DNA of 64,000 nt from Hyphomicrobiales bacterium (GCA_900468535.1 UBTY01000021.1:98036-162035); one strand, 5' to 3'. Positions 52,485 to 61,859 are shown, counted from the first letter of the stretch. A program made the numbers and translations. The notes: a model not told the origin generated them from the letters alone.

Positions 52485-53555
52485 TCAGACCTTCGGCGTC
52501 GCCATGCTTTCGCGCACGATAAGCCGGCTACGGATGACGTTTCGAAGCTGCCGGGGTTCATCCGTCCGGTCGATCGCCGACAGAAGCAGAGCAACGGCAG
52601 TCTGCCCCATCTCTTCCATTGGCTGTTCTATCGTGGAGAGCGGCGGCGAGCAGAAGGCGCAAACAGGAGAACCGTCAAAGGACACGATCGAGAGATCTTC
52701 AGGAATTTTCAGTCCCATCGACTGAATGCGGCTCATGAAGGAAATGGCCATGTCGTCGCTGGTTGCGATGACGGCGGTGGGCTTATCGCCGAGCGCCGCG
52801 AAATCATCCGCCGCCGCCAGGCCGATGTTGAAACCTTGCTGATAATCTAGCAGGCCACCAGATCGAACCACCGCACTTTCGGGCAGGCCGGCAGCTCGAA
52901 GAGCCTCGATGACGCCTGCGAAACGCTCGACGTCGTGATAGTTCTCCTGTGGTCCGGCGAGGTAGAGAAACCGGCGATGACCGAGACCGAGCAGATCGTT
53001 CGTTGCCTCCCGGATCGCTTCGCGATCATTCGTCACAACGCTCGGCAGGCCGACCTCGCTCATGTCGAGAAGCATGGAAACGATCGGCAGACCGGCAGAG
53101 GCAAGCGACCTTCCATCGACCTCCGGCAGTTTCGACGACAGGATGATCGCGCCGCGCACCGTCCCACCGAACGCAAGGTCGAGAATGTGCCGCTCCGACG
53201 CCTCGTCGCGATCAAGGTTGGCGATCATCAGGTTATAGCCGCCCTGTATCAGCGACTTGTTGATGCTCTGCAGGACCTGCGGGATCACTTGCGAGGCACC
53301 ATAGTAGAGCGAGCCCGGCAGGACGATCATGATGATGTTCGATTTGCCGACCCTCAATCCCCGAGCCATGGCGTTCGGTGTGTAGCCCAGTTGCTTGGCA
53401 GCCGCATCGATCTTCTGACGCGTCTTTTCATTCACTCGACCGGGATTCGCCAGCGCGCGGCTCACTGTGGAAATCGCAACGCCCGCAAGTTTTGCCACAT
53501 CCGCCATGAGCGGCCCCGATTGCTCCTCGCCGAGCACATCCTTGTTTTTGCTCAC
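52485..53555 (-). CDS. LacI-family repressor with two perfect operators
   Basis: A 356-residue LacI/GalR repressor. The N-terminal helix-turn-helix is MADVAKLAGVAISTVSRALANPG, followed by KQLGYTPNAMARGLR (hinge) and an effector domain with VPEDLSIV-like LKIPEDLSIVSFDGSPVCAF. It diverges from the isomerase/importer/oxidoreductase operon at 53780-60716. Two operator palindromes at 53617-53628 and 53674-53689 lie between them; their GCAAACGTTTGC core is typical of this family, so it should repress the operon and itself. Confidence 0.93.
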   Translation of the reverse strand: MSKNKDVLGEEQSGPLMADVAKLAGVAISTVSRALANPGRVNEKTRQKIDAAAKQLGYTPNAMARGLRVGKSNIIMIVLPGSLYYGASQVIPQVLQSINKSLIQGGYNLMIANLDRDEASERHILDLAFGGTVRGAIILSSKLPEVDGRSLASAGLPIVSMLLDMSEVGLPSVVTNDREAIREATNDLLGLGHRRFLYLAGPQENYHDVERFAGVIEALRAAGLPESAVVRSGGLLDYQQGFNIGLAAADDFAALGDKPTAVIATSDDMAISFMSRIQSMGLKIPEDLSIVSFDGSPVCAFCSPPLSTIEQPMEEMGQTAVALLLSAIDRTDEPRQLRNVIRSRLIVRESMATPKV

Positions 53556-53616
53556 GTCTCTTCATTCCCTCCCCGGCGTTAGTTGCACGCAACTCTAGGG
53601 CAAGCCGCGATTCATA

Positions 53617-53628
53617 GCAAACGTTTGC
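53617..53628. promoter_or_regulatory. LacI-type operator 1
   Basis: GCAAACGTTTGC is a perfect 12-base palindrome with the central CG pair typical of LacI-family operators. It lies 62-73 bases upstream of the LacI regulator start. Confidence 0.85.
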
Positions 53629-53673
53629 CAAAAACCGCTTGCGTAAAAAAACAGCTTGGCTATTATCTAGTCA

Positions 53674-53689
53674 TGGCAAACGTTTGCCA
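53674..53689. promoter_or_regulatory. LacI-type operator 2
   Basis: TGGCAAACGTTTGCCA is a perfect 16-base palindrome with the same core as operator 1. Centres are 59 bases apart, which allows looping or independent control of the two divergent promoters. Confidence 0.85.
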
Positions 53690-53779
53690 CAACGTAACGC
53701 ATTGAAAAAGTATGACTTATTTACTGCGGAACAGTCCGTCCGCAAGACGATGAGTCATGCCTGGAGGATTGGATTGGCT

Positions 53780-54730
53780 ATGACGAATGAAAGGCTCCGC
53801 TTCGGCGTCGACCTCGTGACTTTCTTTCACCCCGGTTTCTGGGGCGTCGACAGTCATGACGCCATCATCGAGCATGCCAAGACCCAGCCCCGCGCCTTCT
53901 GGGACAAGATCCTCGACAGCGTTCAGGCGTCGGGCGTCACGGGCGTCGAGCTGACCTTCTCCCCCTTCAACTGGCAGGACGCGATCAAGACCTACGGTTC
54001 CGTGGAGGCCTTCGCCAGCGAGTTGTCGAAGCGCGGCCTCACGCTCTGCAGCGGCTTCTTCGCCGAACTGGAAGCAGCCGGCGATTTTACCCAACGGGAA
54101 GCGCAGGATGCGCTGATCTCCAAGGCAGAGAAATACGCCGACTTTTTGAAAGCCTGTGGCAGCGACATCATGGTGATCGGCGCGCCGCTTCGTCAGACGC
54201 TCGGCGCTCAGCCCGTACAGTTCTTCGACTTTGATCGGGCAAAGGTGATCGCAGACTTCCTGAACCGGCTCGGCGCCATTCTCTATGCGCGCGGCGTGCG
54301 GCTTGCCCTGCACACGGAAGCGCATTCGATCTTTGCCGCCGCGCGCGACGTCGATCTGATGATGATGCTCACGGATCCGGCTTATGTGCACATGTGCCCG
54401 GATACGGCGCATATCATCGTGGCCGGATCCGATCCCGTTCAGCTGGTCGACCGTCATCATGAGCGTGTTATCATCGCCCACTGGAAGGATGCGCTCGGCC
54501 CAATGCCTGCCGACACGCCGATCGACGAGCATATCCATGACAGCCACCGGCCGTATTTCTGCGGCTTCGGCCTGGGGCGGGTCGATTGGGCCGCCTGGGC
54601 AAGACTCCTTCGCGACCGCGGCTATCAGGGCTGGGCAATTCTCGAACTCGACGCTGCAGCCGATCCGGTTGGCGACATCGCCAATGGCCTGACGCTCGTG
54701 CGGCAGTCGCTCCTGCCGATCTATAGCTGA
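53780..54730 (+). CDS. Sugar phosphate isomerase/epimerase-like TIM-barrel protein
   Basis: A 316-residue TIM-barrel protein of the AP-endonuclease-2 family. Putative metal ligands are Glu in GVELTFSP, Glu and His in LHTEAHS, Asp and His in CPDTAH, His in IAHWKDAL and the late Glu in AILELD. Such proteins isomerise, epimerise or eliminate from keto-sugars. The start at 53780 follows GGAGG (12 bases upstream); earlier in-frame starts give sequence without family match. It is the first gene of an operon with a CUT1 importer and a GMC oxidoreductase, so a 3-keto sugar made by that oxidoreductase is a possible substrate. Confidence 0.85.
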   Translation: MTNERLRFGVDLVTFFHPGFWGVDSHDAIIEHAKTQPRAFWDKILDSVQASGVTGVELTFSPFNWQDAIKTYGSVEAFASELSKRGLTLCSGFFAELEAAGDFTQREAQDALISKAEKYADFLKACGSDIMVIGAPLRQTLGAQPVQFFDFDRAKVIADFLNRLGAILYARGVRLALHTEAHSIFAAARDVDLMMMLTDPAYVHMCPDTAHIIVAGSDPVQLVDRHHERVIIAHWKDALGPMPADTPIDEHIHDSHRPYFCGFGLGRVDWAAWARLLRDRGYQGWAILELDAAADPVGDIANGLTLVRQSLLPIYS

Positions 54731-54788
54731 CAACTACTCCCAAGACGACCAGCGCCCCGCCAAGAGGGCATATTCAAGAGGTGGAACC

Positions 54789-56021
54789 ATGAAGACAATG
54801 ATGAAACTCCTTCTGGCCGGCGTGGCACTCGCCGGTTTCTCGATCCAGGCCCACGCCGAAGACAAGCCGACGATCGAAATTCTTTCGTCCTGGACCTCGG
54901 GTGGCGAGGCGGCAGCGCTGAACGTCATCAAGACCGAGTTTGAAAAGCGCGGCGGTGTCTGGAAGGACTCCTCGATCGCAGGCTTCGGCGCCGCCGATGC
55001 CGCGTTCCAGAACCGCGTCGTGGCCGGGGATCCTCCGGGCGCCAAGCAGGGTGTCATCGGTCTTGCCGCCGCTGATTTCGTCAGCCAGGGGCTGTTCAAC
55101 CCGATCGACGACGTGGCTGCCACCGGCAAATGGGCCGACGTCCTGCCGAAGTCGATCCAGGATCTCATTTCCTACGACGGCAAGGCCTATCTCGTGCCGA
55201 CCGGCGCACACGGCGAAAGCTGGGTCTTCTACTCCAAGGATGCCTTCGCAAAGGCAGGTATCACCGAAGAACCGAAGACGTGGGACGCTTTCTTCGCCGA
55301 TCTCGACAAGCTGAAGGCGGCAGGCATCGTACCGGTCGCCTGGGGCGGCCAGCCGTGGCAGCAATCCAAGGTCTTCAACATGATCCTTCTTTCCCAGGTC
55401 GGGATTGACGGTTTCCAGAAGATCTACGTGGACAAGGACAAGAGCGAAGCGTCCGTTGCTGGCGTCAAGAAGACCCTCGAGATCCTTGCCAAGCTGCACA
55501 CCTATATCGATGACGGTGCAGCCGGCCGCAACTGGAACGACGCGACCGCCATGCTGATCACGGCCAAGGCCGGCGTGCAGTTCATGGGCGATTGGGCCAA
55601 GGGCGAGTTCACCGTTGCCGGCAAGGAACCCGGCAAGGATTACGGCTGCATGATCGTGCCTGAGTCCCCTGGCATGGTCTATATCGCGGACTCGTTCTAT
55701 TTCCCCAAGACCGGCAAGGCTGAAACCGACAAGGCACAGAAACTCCTCGCTGAAGTCGTGATGGATCCGGCTGTTCAGGTGGAATTCTCGCTCAAAAAAG
55801 GTTCGGTTCCGGCTCGCTCGGACGTCGACAAATCGAAACTCGATGTCTGCGCGCAGAAAGGCCTCGAGCTGATGAGCGCCGGTTCGATCGTGCCGGACCA
55901 GGCCATTGTGCTGACGCCACAGCAGGTTGGCCAGCTTGACGACTTTGTCGATGAATATTGGAGCGGCGGCACCTATGACGCGGCCGCAGCCGCTGAAAAC
56001 TTCTTCGCCATCTTCGAGTAA
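54789..56021 (+). CDS. CUT1 sugar ABC transporter substrate-binding protein (GtsA-like)
   Basis: A 410-residue periplasmic binding protein with a Sec signal cleaved near QAHA-ED. It shows ILSSWTSGGEAAALNVIKTEFEKRGG and VAWGGQPWQQSKVFNMI, typical of the glucose-type binding proteins GtsA. It follows the isomerase gene by 58 bases and precedes two permeases and an ATPase. Ligand specificity is not certain; a hexose or a glycoside is likely. Confidence 0.93.
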   Translation: MKTMMKLLLAGVALAGFSIQAHAEDKPTIEILSSWTSGGEAAALNVIKTEFEKRGGVWKDSSIAGFGAADAAFQNRVVAGDPPGAKQGVIGLAAADFVSQGLFNPIDDVAATGKWADVLPKSIQDLISYDGKAYLVPTGAHGESWVFYSKDAFAKAGITEEPKTWDAFFADLDKLKAAGIVPVAWGGQPWQQSKVFNMILLSQVGIDGFQKIYVDKDKSEASVAGVKKTLEILAKLHTYIDDGAAGRNWNDATAMLITAKAGVQFMGDWAKGEFTVAGKEPGKDYGCMIVPESPGMVYIADSFYFPKTGKAETDKAQKLLAEVVMDPAVQVEFSLKKGSVPARSDVDKSKLDVCAQKGLELMSAGSIVPDQAIVLTPQQVGQLDDFVDEYWSGGTYDAAAAAENFFAIFE

Positions 56022-56033
56022 TATCCCGGTAGG

Positions 56034-56058
56034 TGGCGCCGGATCAAATCCGGCGCCA
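56034..56058 (+). other. Hairpin between binding-protein and permease genes
   Basis: TGGCGCCGGAT (56034-56044) and ATCCGGCGCCA (56048-56058) form a perfect 11-bp stem with a CAA loop. No T-run follows. It probably raises binding-protein over permease levels. Confidence 0.7.
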
Positions 56059-56121
56059 TTGCCGTTGCCCGGAGCTTGCGGGCGACGCGACGCTCGTTTT
56101 TCTTTCCGTCAAGAACGCACG

Positions 56122-57009
56122 ATGCCTATGAAACGTAAGTCCAATCTCTCTGCGACCCTTGCGCTCCTGCCGACATGGCTGGTCGCGGTGGTGGTCTTTA
56201 TTGGCACCATGGCCTGGTCGATACGCCTGTCGTTCACCAACTCGACGATCTTTCCGTCATCGACCTATGTCGGTTTCGCCCAATATGCGAAGCTCTTTGC
56301 CTCCGCAAAATGGCTCGCTTCGCTGCACAATGTTCTGATCTTCGGTGTTCTCTACGTCGGCGGCTGTCTTTTGCTGGGTTTCCTGCTCGCGGCAGCACTC
56401 GACCGAAAGATCCGCTTCGAGAGCGCTCTCCGCACCATCTTCCTTTATCCCTACGCCATGTCCTTTGTCGTAACCGGCCTGATCTGGCAGTGGATGCTCA
56501 ATCCGACACTCGGCATTCAGGCAAGCGTGCGCGCACTCGGATGGGAGAGCTTCGTGCTCGACTGGGTGGTGAACCGCGACATGGCGATCTACGCCTTGGT
56601 GCTGGCTGGCGTCTGGCAGGGGGCGGGCCTCGTCATGGTCATCGCTCTCGCCGGGATGCGCGGCATCGAGGCCGAGCAATGGAAGGCCGCGCGGATCGAC
56701 GGCATCCCCGTCTGGCGTATCTACGTTTCGATCATCCTGCCGCAGCTCGGGCCGGCACTCGCCGCCGCCGGCATGCTTCTCGCAATGGGCGTCATCAAGA
56801 CCTACGACATCGTGGTCGCCATGACGAATGGCGGGCCGGGCAGCGCAACAGAGGTCCCGGCCAAGTTCATCATGGACAATCTTTTCGGCCGTCAGAACCT
56901 CGGTCTCGCCACGGCGGGCGCAACGGTCCTCGTCCTCGGCGTGATCATGGCGGTCGCCCCGTTCCGCTACGCAATGTATGTGCGCAGCAAGGCAAAGGGA
57001 GCATCCTGA
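56122..57009 (+). CDS. CUT1 sugar ABC transporter permease 1
   Basis: A 295-residue permease with six membrane spans, starting MPMKRKSNLSATLALLPTW, and the EAA loop EQWKAARIDGIPVWRIYVSIILPQLGP. It overlaps the next permease by one base (TGATG). ATG at 56128 is an alternative start. It works with permease 2 in importing the ligand bound by the protein at 54789-56021. Confidence 0.92.
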   Translation: MPMKRKSNLSATLALLPTWLVAVVVFIGTMAWSIRLSFTNSTIFPSSTYVGFAQYAKLFASAKWLASLHNVLIFGVLYVGGCLLLGFLLAAALDRKIRFESALRTIFLYPYAMSFVVTGLIWQWMLNPTLGIQASVRALGWESFVLDWVVNRDMAIYALVLAGVWQGAGLVMVIALAGMRGIEAEQWKAARIDGIPVWRIYVSIILPQLGPALAAAGMLLAMGVIKTYDIVVAMTNGGPGSATEVPAKFIMDNLFGRQNLGLATAGATVLVLGVIMAVAPFRYAMYVRSKAKGAS

Positions 57010-57893
57010 TGGCAAGCGTTAATCCGAACGGTCCAAAGCCGACCCAGATCACCGCCGGTCGCATCGGGCTCTACTCTTTCCTTTTCGTTGCGGCGCTCTT
57101 CTTCATGCTGCCGCTTTACACCATGATCGTTACCTCGCTGAAGACCATGGACGAAATCCGGCTCGGGCAGATATTCGCCTTGCCTGCAAAGCTTGATTTC
57201 TCTGCCTGGGTGACCGCCTGGTCCGGCGCATGCATGGGAACGGTCTGCGTCGGCATTCGCAGCGGCTTCTGGAACTCTGTTGCGATTACCGTTCCATCGG
57301 TCGCTCTCTCGGTCCTGATCGGCGCCATCAACGGCTATGCGCTGTCGCTCTGGCGCCCACGCGGAGCCAACGTCCTGTTTGCTCTGCTGATGGCCGGCGG
57401 CCTTATTCCCTATCAGATCTTTCTGTATCCGATGGTTCGCACGATGGCGACGGTCGGGCTCTACAACTCGCTGGCCGGCATCATCATCGTCCACGTCATC
57501 TTCGGCCTGCCCCTGGTGACGCTGCTCTTCCGCAACTACTTCGTCAGCGTTCCCGAGGAACTCTGCAAGGCGGCGCGGGTCGATGGCGCCGGCTTCTGGC
57601 GGATATTCTTCGAGATCATGCTGCCGCTCGCAGTGCCGATGGTAGTCGTCGTCTCCATGCTGCAGTTCACCGGCATCTGGAACGACTTCCTTCTCGGTTT
57701 GGTGTTTGCCGGGCGTGATAATCTGCCGATGACCGTCCAGCTCAACAATATCGTCAACACGACGATGGGCGAGCGCAATTACAACGTGAACATGGCAGCG
57801 ACCATTCTCACCGCAGTGGTTCCGCTCGCGATCTATTTCCTGTCCGGCCGCTGGTTTGTCCGCGGCATCGCCGCCGGCGCAGTCAAGGGATGA
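57009..57893 (+). CDS. CUT1 sugar ABC transporter permease 2
   Basis: A 294-residue permease with six spans, an EAA loop at VPEELCKAARVDGAGFWRIFFEIMLPLAVP and the usual C-terminus ending GIAAGAVKG. It is coupled to permease 1 by a one-base overlap and to the ATPase gene downstream. A longer open frame upstream of 57009 is a shadow of permease 1. Confidence 0.92.
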   Translation: MASVNPNGPKPTQITAGRIGLYSFLFVAALFFMLPLYTMIVTSLKTMDEIRLGQIFALPAKLDFSAWVTAWSGACMGTVCVGIRSGFWNSVAITVPSVALSVLIGAINGYALSLWRPRGANVLFALLMAGGLIPYQIFLYPMVRTMATVGLYNSLAGIIIVHVIFGLPLVTLLFRNYFVSVPEELCKAARVDGAGFWRIFFEIMLPLAVPMVVVVSMLQFTGIWNDFLLGLVFAGRDNLPMTVQLNNIVNTTMGERNYNVNMAATILTAVVPLAIYFLSGRWFVRGIAAGAVKG

Positions 57894-57901
57894 CGTCTCC
57901 T

Positions 57902-58987
57902 ATGCAATCAACCGTTTCCATCAAGGACCTGCAGATCGCTTACGGCGACCATACCGTGATCGAGAAGATGTCGATCGACATCGCGCCGCAGGAGTTTCTG
58001 GTGCTGCTCGGCCCTTCGGGCTGCGGCAAGTCCACCCTCCTCAACGCGATCGCCGGCCTCCAGGACATCACCTCCGGCGAGATCTGGATCTCCGGCAAGA
58101 ACGTGACCTGGGACGAGCCGAAGGACCGCGGCATCGGAATGGTGTTCCAGTCCTACGCGCTTTATCCGCGCATGTCGGTGCGCAAGAACCTTTCCTTCGG
58201 TCTGCGCGTCGCCGGTTTGCCGAAGGCTGAAGTCGAGGCGCGCGTTGCCCGCACGGCGGCGCTGCTTCATCTCGACAAGCTGCTGGACCGCCGGCCGGCC
58301 GAGCTTTCCGGTGGCCAGCGGCAGCGCGTCGCCATCGGTCGCGCCCTCGTGCGTGAGGTCGATGTCTTCCTGTTCGACGAGCCGCTCTCGAACCTCGACG
58401 CCAAGCTGCGCAACGAACTGCGCGTCGAGATCAAGAAGCTGCATCAAAGCTTGGGCAATACGATGATCTACGTGACGCATGACCAGGTCGAGGCGCTGAC
58501 CCTTGCCGACCGGATTGCCATCATGCGCGATGGCGTGATTCAGCAACTGGCTTCGCCGACCGAGATCTACCATCGACCCGCGAATCTTTTTGTCGCGGGC
58601 TTCATCGGCGCTCCCGCGATGAACTTCATCGAAGGGAAGATCGAGACGATCAACGGCGCAGCCCAGTTCGTCAGCGACGGACTGTCCATCGGCCTTGCCG
58701 GCTACGCTTTCCAATCAGCCGCTCCGGCGGAAGGGCCGGCAACGCTCGGTTTCCGTCCCGAGCATCTGGTACTCGATCCAACCGCAAGCGTGCTGCCGAC
58801 CATCCCCGGCAAGGTCTCGGTCGTCGAGCCCATGGGTTCCGACGCCGTCATCTGGTTCGACTGGAACAATCAGAGCCTTTCGCTTCGGCTGATGGGTGAC
58901 GTTTCGCTTCAACCGGGCGACGCGATGGCTCCGGGCCTGGATGTCACCAAGGCGTCGCTCTTCGGCGCCGACGGTTCGCGCCTCTAG
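57902..58987 (+). CDS. CUT1 sugar ABC transporter ATP-binding protein (UgpC/MsmK type)
   Basis: A 361-residue ATPase with Walker [11 protein letters not shown]-loop in [13 protein letters not shown], signature [15 protein letters not shown], Walker [14 protein letters not shown]-loop [11 protein letters not shown] and a C-terminal TOBE domain (LGFRPEHLVLD). The start at 57902 has AAGGGA 11 bases upstream; ATG at 57890 overlaps the permease stop (ATGA) and would add four residues. It energises the importer encoded just upstream. Confidence 0.92.
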   Translation: MQSTVSIKDLQIAYGDHTVIEKMSIDIAPQEFLVLLGPSGCGKSTLLNAIAGLQDITSGEIWISGKNVTWDEPKDRGIGMVFQSYALYPRMSVRKNLSFGLRVAGLPKAEVEARVARTAALLHLDKLLDRRPAELSGGQRQRVAIGRALVREVDVFLFDEPLSNLDAKLRNELRVEIKKLHQSLGNTMIYVTHDQVEALTLADRIAIMRDGVIQQLASPTEIYHRPANLFVAGFIGAPAMNFIEGKIETINGAAQFVSDGLSIGLAGYAFQSAAPAEGPATLGFRPEHLVLDPTASVLPTIPGKVSVVEPMGSDAVIWFDWNNQSLSLRLMGDVSLQPGDAMAPGLDVTKASLFGADGSRL

Positions 58988-59010
58988 GCGCCCGTTTTGT
59001 TCATGATCCC

Positions 59011-59026
59011 CGGCGCTGGAGCGCCG
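59011..59026 (+). other. Hairpin between ATPase and GMC oxidoreductase genes
   Basis: CGGCGC (59011-59016) and GCGCCG (59021-59026) form a 6-bp stem with a TGGA loop, extendable past one mismatch. It precedes the GMC gene by about 30 bases. No T-run follows. Confidence 0.4.
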
Positions 59027-59057
59027 AGGAATTGCTTCAAGCAGGATTTGATAAGAC

Positions 59058-60716
59058 ATGTCTCAGACAGTTTATGATGCGCTGGTGATCGGCTCCGGCG
59101 CGGCGGGATCGTTCGCGGTCAAGGAACTCACCGCGCAAGGCCTCTCCGTGCTGCTCCTCGAGGCGGGACCCGCGGTTGGACCCAGGGATTTCGATCCTTC
59201 GCGCAAGAAGCCGCCGGCAAGCGCCATCAACATCTGGGAGCGCGCACGCGCAACCATCAAGGGTCAGCCGATCCAGGCACGCGCCGCGTTTTTCACCGAG
59301 CGCTTCAGCCACTTCTTCGTCAACGACCGCAAGAACCCCTACACGACCCCGAAGAATGAGCCCTTCCTCTGGATCCGTGGCCGCCAGGGCGGCGGCCGCC
59401 TCCACAGCTTCGGGCGCGTTCTGCTCAGATGGACGGACGAAGACTTCAAGATCCGCTCGCGCACCGGCAAGGGCGTCGATTGGCCGATCTCATATGAGGA
59501 AATGACCCCGTTTTACGAAGAGGTCGAAACCTATCTCGGCCTTTACGGCAATCAGGACAACGCCCCAACGCTGCCTGATGGCGTCTATGCCAAGTCCGCA
59601 AGCCTGACGCCTGCCGAGGAGACCTTCAAGGGTGCGGTCGAGAGCCGCTGGCCGGAACGGCGCGTCGTGTCCTGGCGGTATATCGCGCCGGATGCCGAGC
59701 GTGTCCCGCGGCCGCTGAGAGACGCCCTCGCGAGCGGGCACCTGACCGTTCAATACAACGCCATCGTTCGTCGTATCACCACCGACGAGAAGACCGGTCA
59801 TGCCACCGGCGCCGAATACATCGATCGCAACACCGGCGCGGTATCGACGGCGCGCGCCGCGACCATCGTGGTCGCTGCCTCACCCATCGAAAGCGTGCGG
59901 CTCCTGCTCAACTCGGCCTCTGCCAAGCACCCGAACGGCCTTGGAAACAGCGCTGACATGCTCGGGCGATACTTCATGGATCAGCTTCCATGCCTCGCCT
60001 TCGGCTCATTCGCGGGTGCGAAGGGATGGGCGGTGGACGAATCCGCACCGACCGACCCGTTCTATAATCCGTCCGGCGGGATCTTCATTCCGCGCTTCGG
60101 TGAAGGTGATCGCGGCCGCGGAGATTTCGACTATCAGGGCAGTGTCGGGCGCGCCCCCACTCCGAGCGACGAAGATTCCCGCCTTGCCTTCTTCGGCTTC
60201 GGGCGGATGCTGCCTTATGCTGACAATCGCATTACCCTCGACCGGCGCCGAAAGGATGCATGGAACATTCCGGTTCCGCATATCCGCTGCGTGATGCAGG
60301 CGGACGAACATGAACTCCTGCGGCAACAGGAGGAAACTCTGATCACGATGATCAAGGAAGTCGGTGGCGATCTCGAGTTTATCGGTTCCCCCACCGGTTT
60401 GAAGGAGATGGGCCGCGGTGCATTTCCGGATGCGTCGCGATTCAGCCGTTTCATGTTCCGCAAATGGTTCCGCAAAACGATGTGCATGGGCGCGGCCATC
60501 CACGAAACGGGCGGCGCTCGTATGGGCAAGGTCCGCGGCGATTCGGTTCTCAACCCGTATAACCAGGTGTGGGATGCGCCGAACGTCATCGTTACCGACG
60601 CCAGCTCCTTCCCGGGAAGCGGTGTCGCCGGCACGACACTGACGGTCATGGGCCTGACGTTGCGCGCATGCAGGAATTTGGTCGCGCAGTACAAGGCCGG
60701 CCAGTTCGAGGCGTAA
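59058..60716 (+). CDS. GMC-family FAD-dependent sugar oxidoreductase
   Basis: A 552-residue flavin enzyme of the glucose-methanol-choline family. It has the FAD-binding GSGAAGSFAVKEL (12-24), the GMC loop GRQGGGRLHSFGRVLLRW, the catalytic His in AIHETGGARMG and VTDASSFPGSGVAGTTLTVMGL near the C-terminus. No signal peptide is present, so it acts in the cytoplasm. Relatives oxidise sugars or glycosides at C3 or act on cyclitols. The TIM-barrel protein at the head of the operon could use its keto-product. Confidence 0.9.
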   Translation: MSQTVYDALVIGSGAAGSFAVKELTAQGLSVLLLEAGPAVGPRDFDPSRKKPPASAINIWERARATIKGQPIQARAAFFTERFSHFFVNDRKNPYTTPKNEPFLWIRGRQGGGRLHSFGRVLLRWTDEDFKIRSRTGKGVDWPISYEEMTPFYEEVETYLGLYGNQDNAPTLPDGVYAKSASLTPAEETFKGAVESRWPERRVVSWRYIAPDAERVPRPLRDALASGHLTVQYNAIVRRITTDEKTGHATGAEYIDRNTGAVSTARAATIVVAASPIESVRLLLNSASAKHPNGLGNSADMLGRYFMDQLPCLAFGSFAGAKGWAVDESAPTDPFYNPSGGIFIPRFGEGDRGRGDFDYQGSVGRAPTPSDEDSRLAFFGFGRMLPYADNRITLDRRRKDAWNIPVPHIRCVMQADEHELLRQQEETLITMIKEVGGDLEFIGSPTGLKEMGRGAFPDASRFSRFMFRKWFRKTMCMGAAIHETGGARMGKVRGDSVLNPYNQVWDAPNVIVTDASSFPGSGVAGTTLTVMGLTLRACRNLVAQYKAGQFEA

Positions 60717-60731
60717 GCTTCGCTGATCAAC

Positions 60732-60787
60732 GTCAGCCTCGGGGCTGACAAGAAGCCATCGCAGGCAAGGTCCAGCCTTGCGATGGC
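60732..60787. terminator. Two hairpins between convergent GMC and isomerase genes
   Basis: GTCAGCC (60732-60738) pairs with GGCTGAC (60743-60749), and GCCATCGCA (60755-60763) pairs with TGCGATGGC (60779-60787). Both stems are perfect and lie in the gap between two convergent genes, so they probably end transcription on both sides. Confidence 0.65.
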
Positions 60788-60848
60788 ACCATTCAAGGCA
60801 GTGACGCGAAAGGCTGGCCGAATATCCGGCTGGCCGATACGGGTCACC

Positions 60849-61763
60849 TTACTCGGCAGCCACGGCAGCGCGCTTGCCGTTCAGCGCGATCAGCCGCTTC
60901 GCACGCTCGAGCGACGCGCTCTGCTCGTTGCGATAGCGGGCGCCAATTTCCATCATCAATACGGTTCCCGGCAGGAACTCGAGTTCGCTGAAGATGTCTT
61001 CCCAGTCGATATCGCCCCAGCCGAGCGGCATGTGGAGGTCGCCGATGCCGAGCGCCGTCGATTCCTGCAGGTGATACGGCTTGTAGAAAGCCTGCGGACG
61101 ACCGAAGGAGTCATGCACATGCAGATGGCCCGCGACCGGCGCCATGGCGCGGATCTGCTCACGAAAGTTCAGGCCGCGATACGTGGACTCAATGTAAGCG
61201 TGGCTGAAGTCGATCAGTGCCACCAGGTTCGGGTGACCGACCGCCTTGACGGTCTCCGCGACCTCGGCCGGCGTCTGGCGATATTGCCCGGGCTCCGTCG
61301 TGAAGATGTTCTCGAACGCGATGCGCACATCATAGCGCTTGGCGAACTCAGCGAGTTCGAAGAGCGCTTCGCGTTCGCGCTGGTCGGCGTCTGCGCGCTC
61401 GAAAAGCTGGTCCGCACGCAGGTTTCCGCCGTGCTGGACGATCACACGGGCACCGATCTTGTCGCAGACCTCCACCAGCGCCTTTGCGGCGTCGATCTGG
61501 TAACGCGCCGTGGCTGGATCCATAAAGTTCGACGAGACGAGCCCGTGAACCGTGTAGCGGAAGGGGAACTGGGCAGTGATCGCCGCGAGCCGCTCGGCAC
61601 GCTCCTGGACGACGCGACCGCCCGCGATCAGGTCGATGCTGGTCAGCCCAAGCTCGACGGTTTCGACGCCAAGCCCGGCAAGACGGCGCAGATCGGCCTC
61701 GAGGCTGTCGAGTTCTCCGTCGGTGGAACCGGAATTGAAACCGGTCGAGATGATATTGCTCAT
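60849..61763 (-). CDS. Sugar phosphate isomerase/epimerase-like TIM-barrel protein
   Basis: A 304-residue TIM barrel of the AP-endonuclease-2 family. The predicted metal and catalytic residues are well placed: Glu in TVELGLTS, His in VQHGGN, Glu in IAFENIF, Asp and His in LIDFSHAY, His in HVHDSFG and Glu in LMMEIGAR. It probably isomerises or epimerises a keto-sugar. It is downstream of the Opp-type permease genes on the minus strand, and thus may belong to that operon rather than to the convergent GMC gene. Confidence 0.85.
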   Translation of the reverse strand: MSNIISTGFNSGSTDGELDSLEADLRRLAGLGVETVELGLTSIDLIAGGRVVQERAERLAAITAQFPFRYTVHGLVSSNFMDPATARYQIDAAKALVEVCDKIGARVIVQHGGNLRADQLFERADADQREREALFELAEFAKRYDVRIAFENIFTTEPGQYRQTPAEVAETVKAVGHPNLVALIDFSHAYIESTYRGLNFREQIRAMAPVAGHLHVHDSFGRPQAFYKPYHLQESTALGIGDLHMPLGWGDIDWEDIFSELEFLPGTVLMMEIGARYRNEQSASLERAKRLIALNGKRAAVAAE

Positions 61764-61859
61764 GACAAGTCCTTCTTGAGGTTAGGATCAGATTGCGGCG
61801 GAGGCTGCCACCGCAGAAAAGTGTAGGCGGCCCGGCCTCTGAAGCCCGGACAGCATGGG

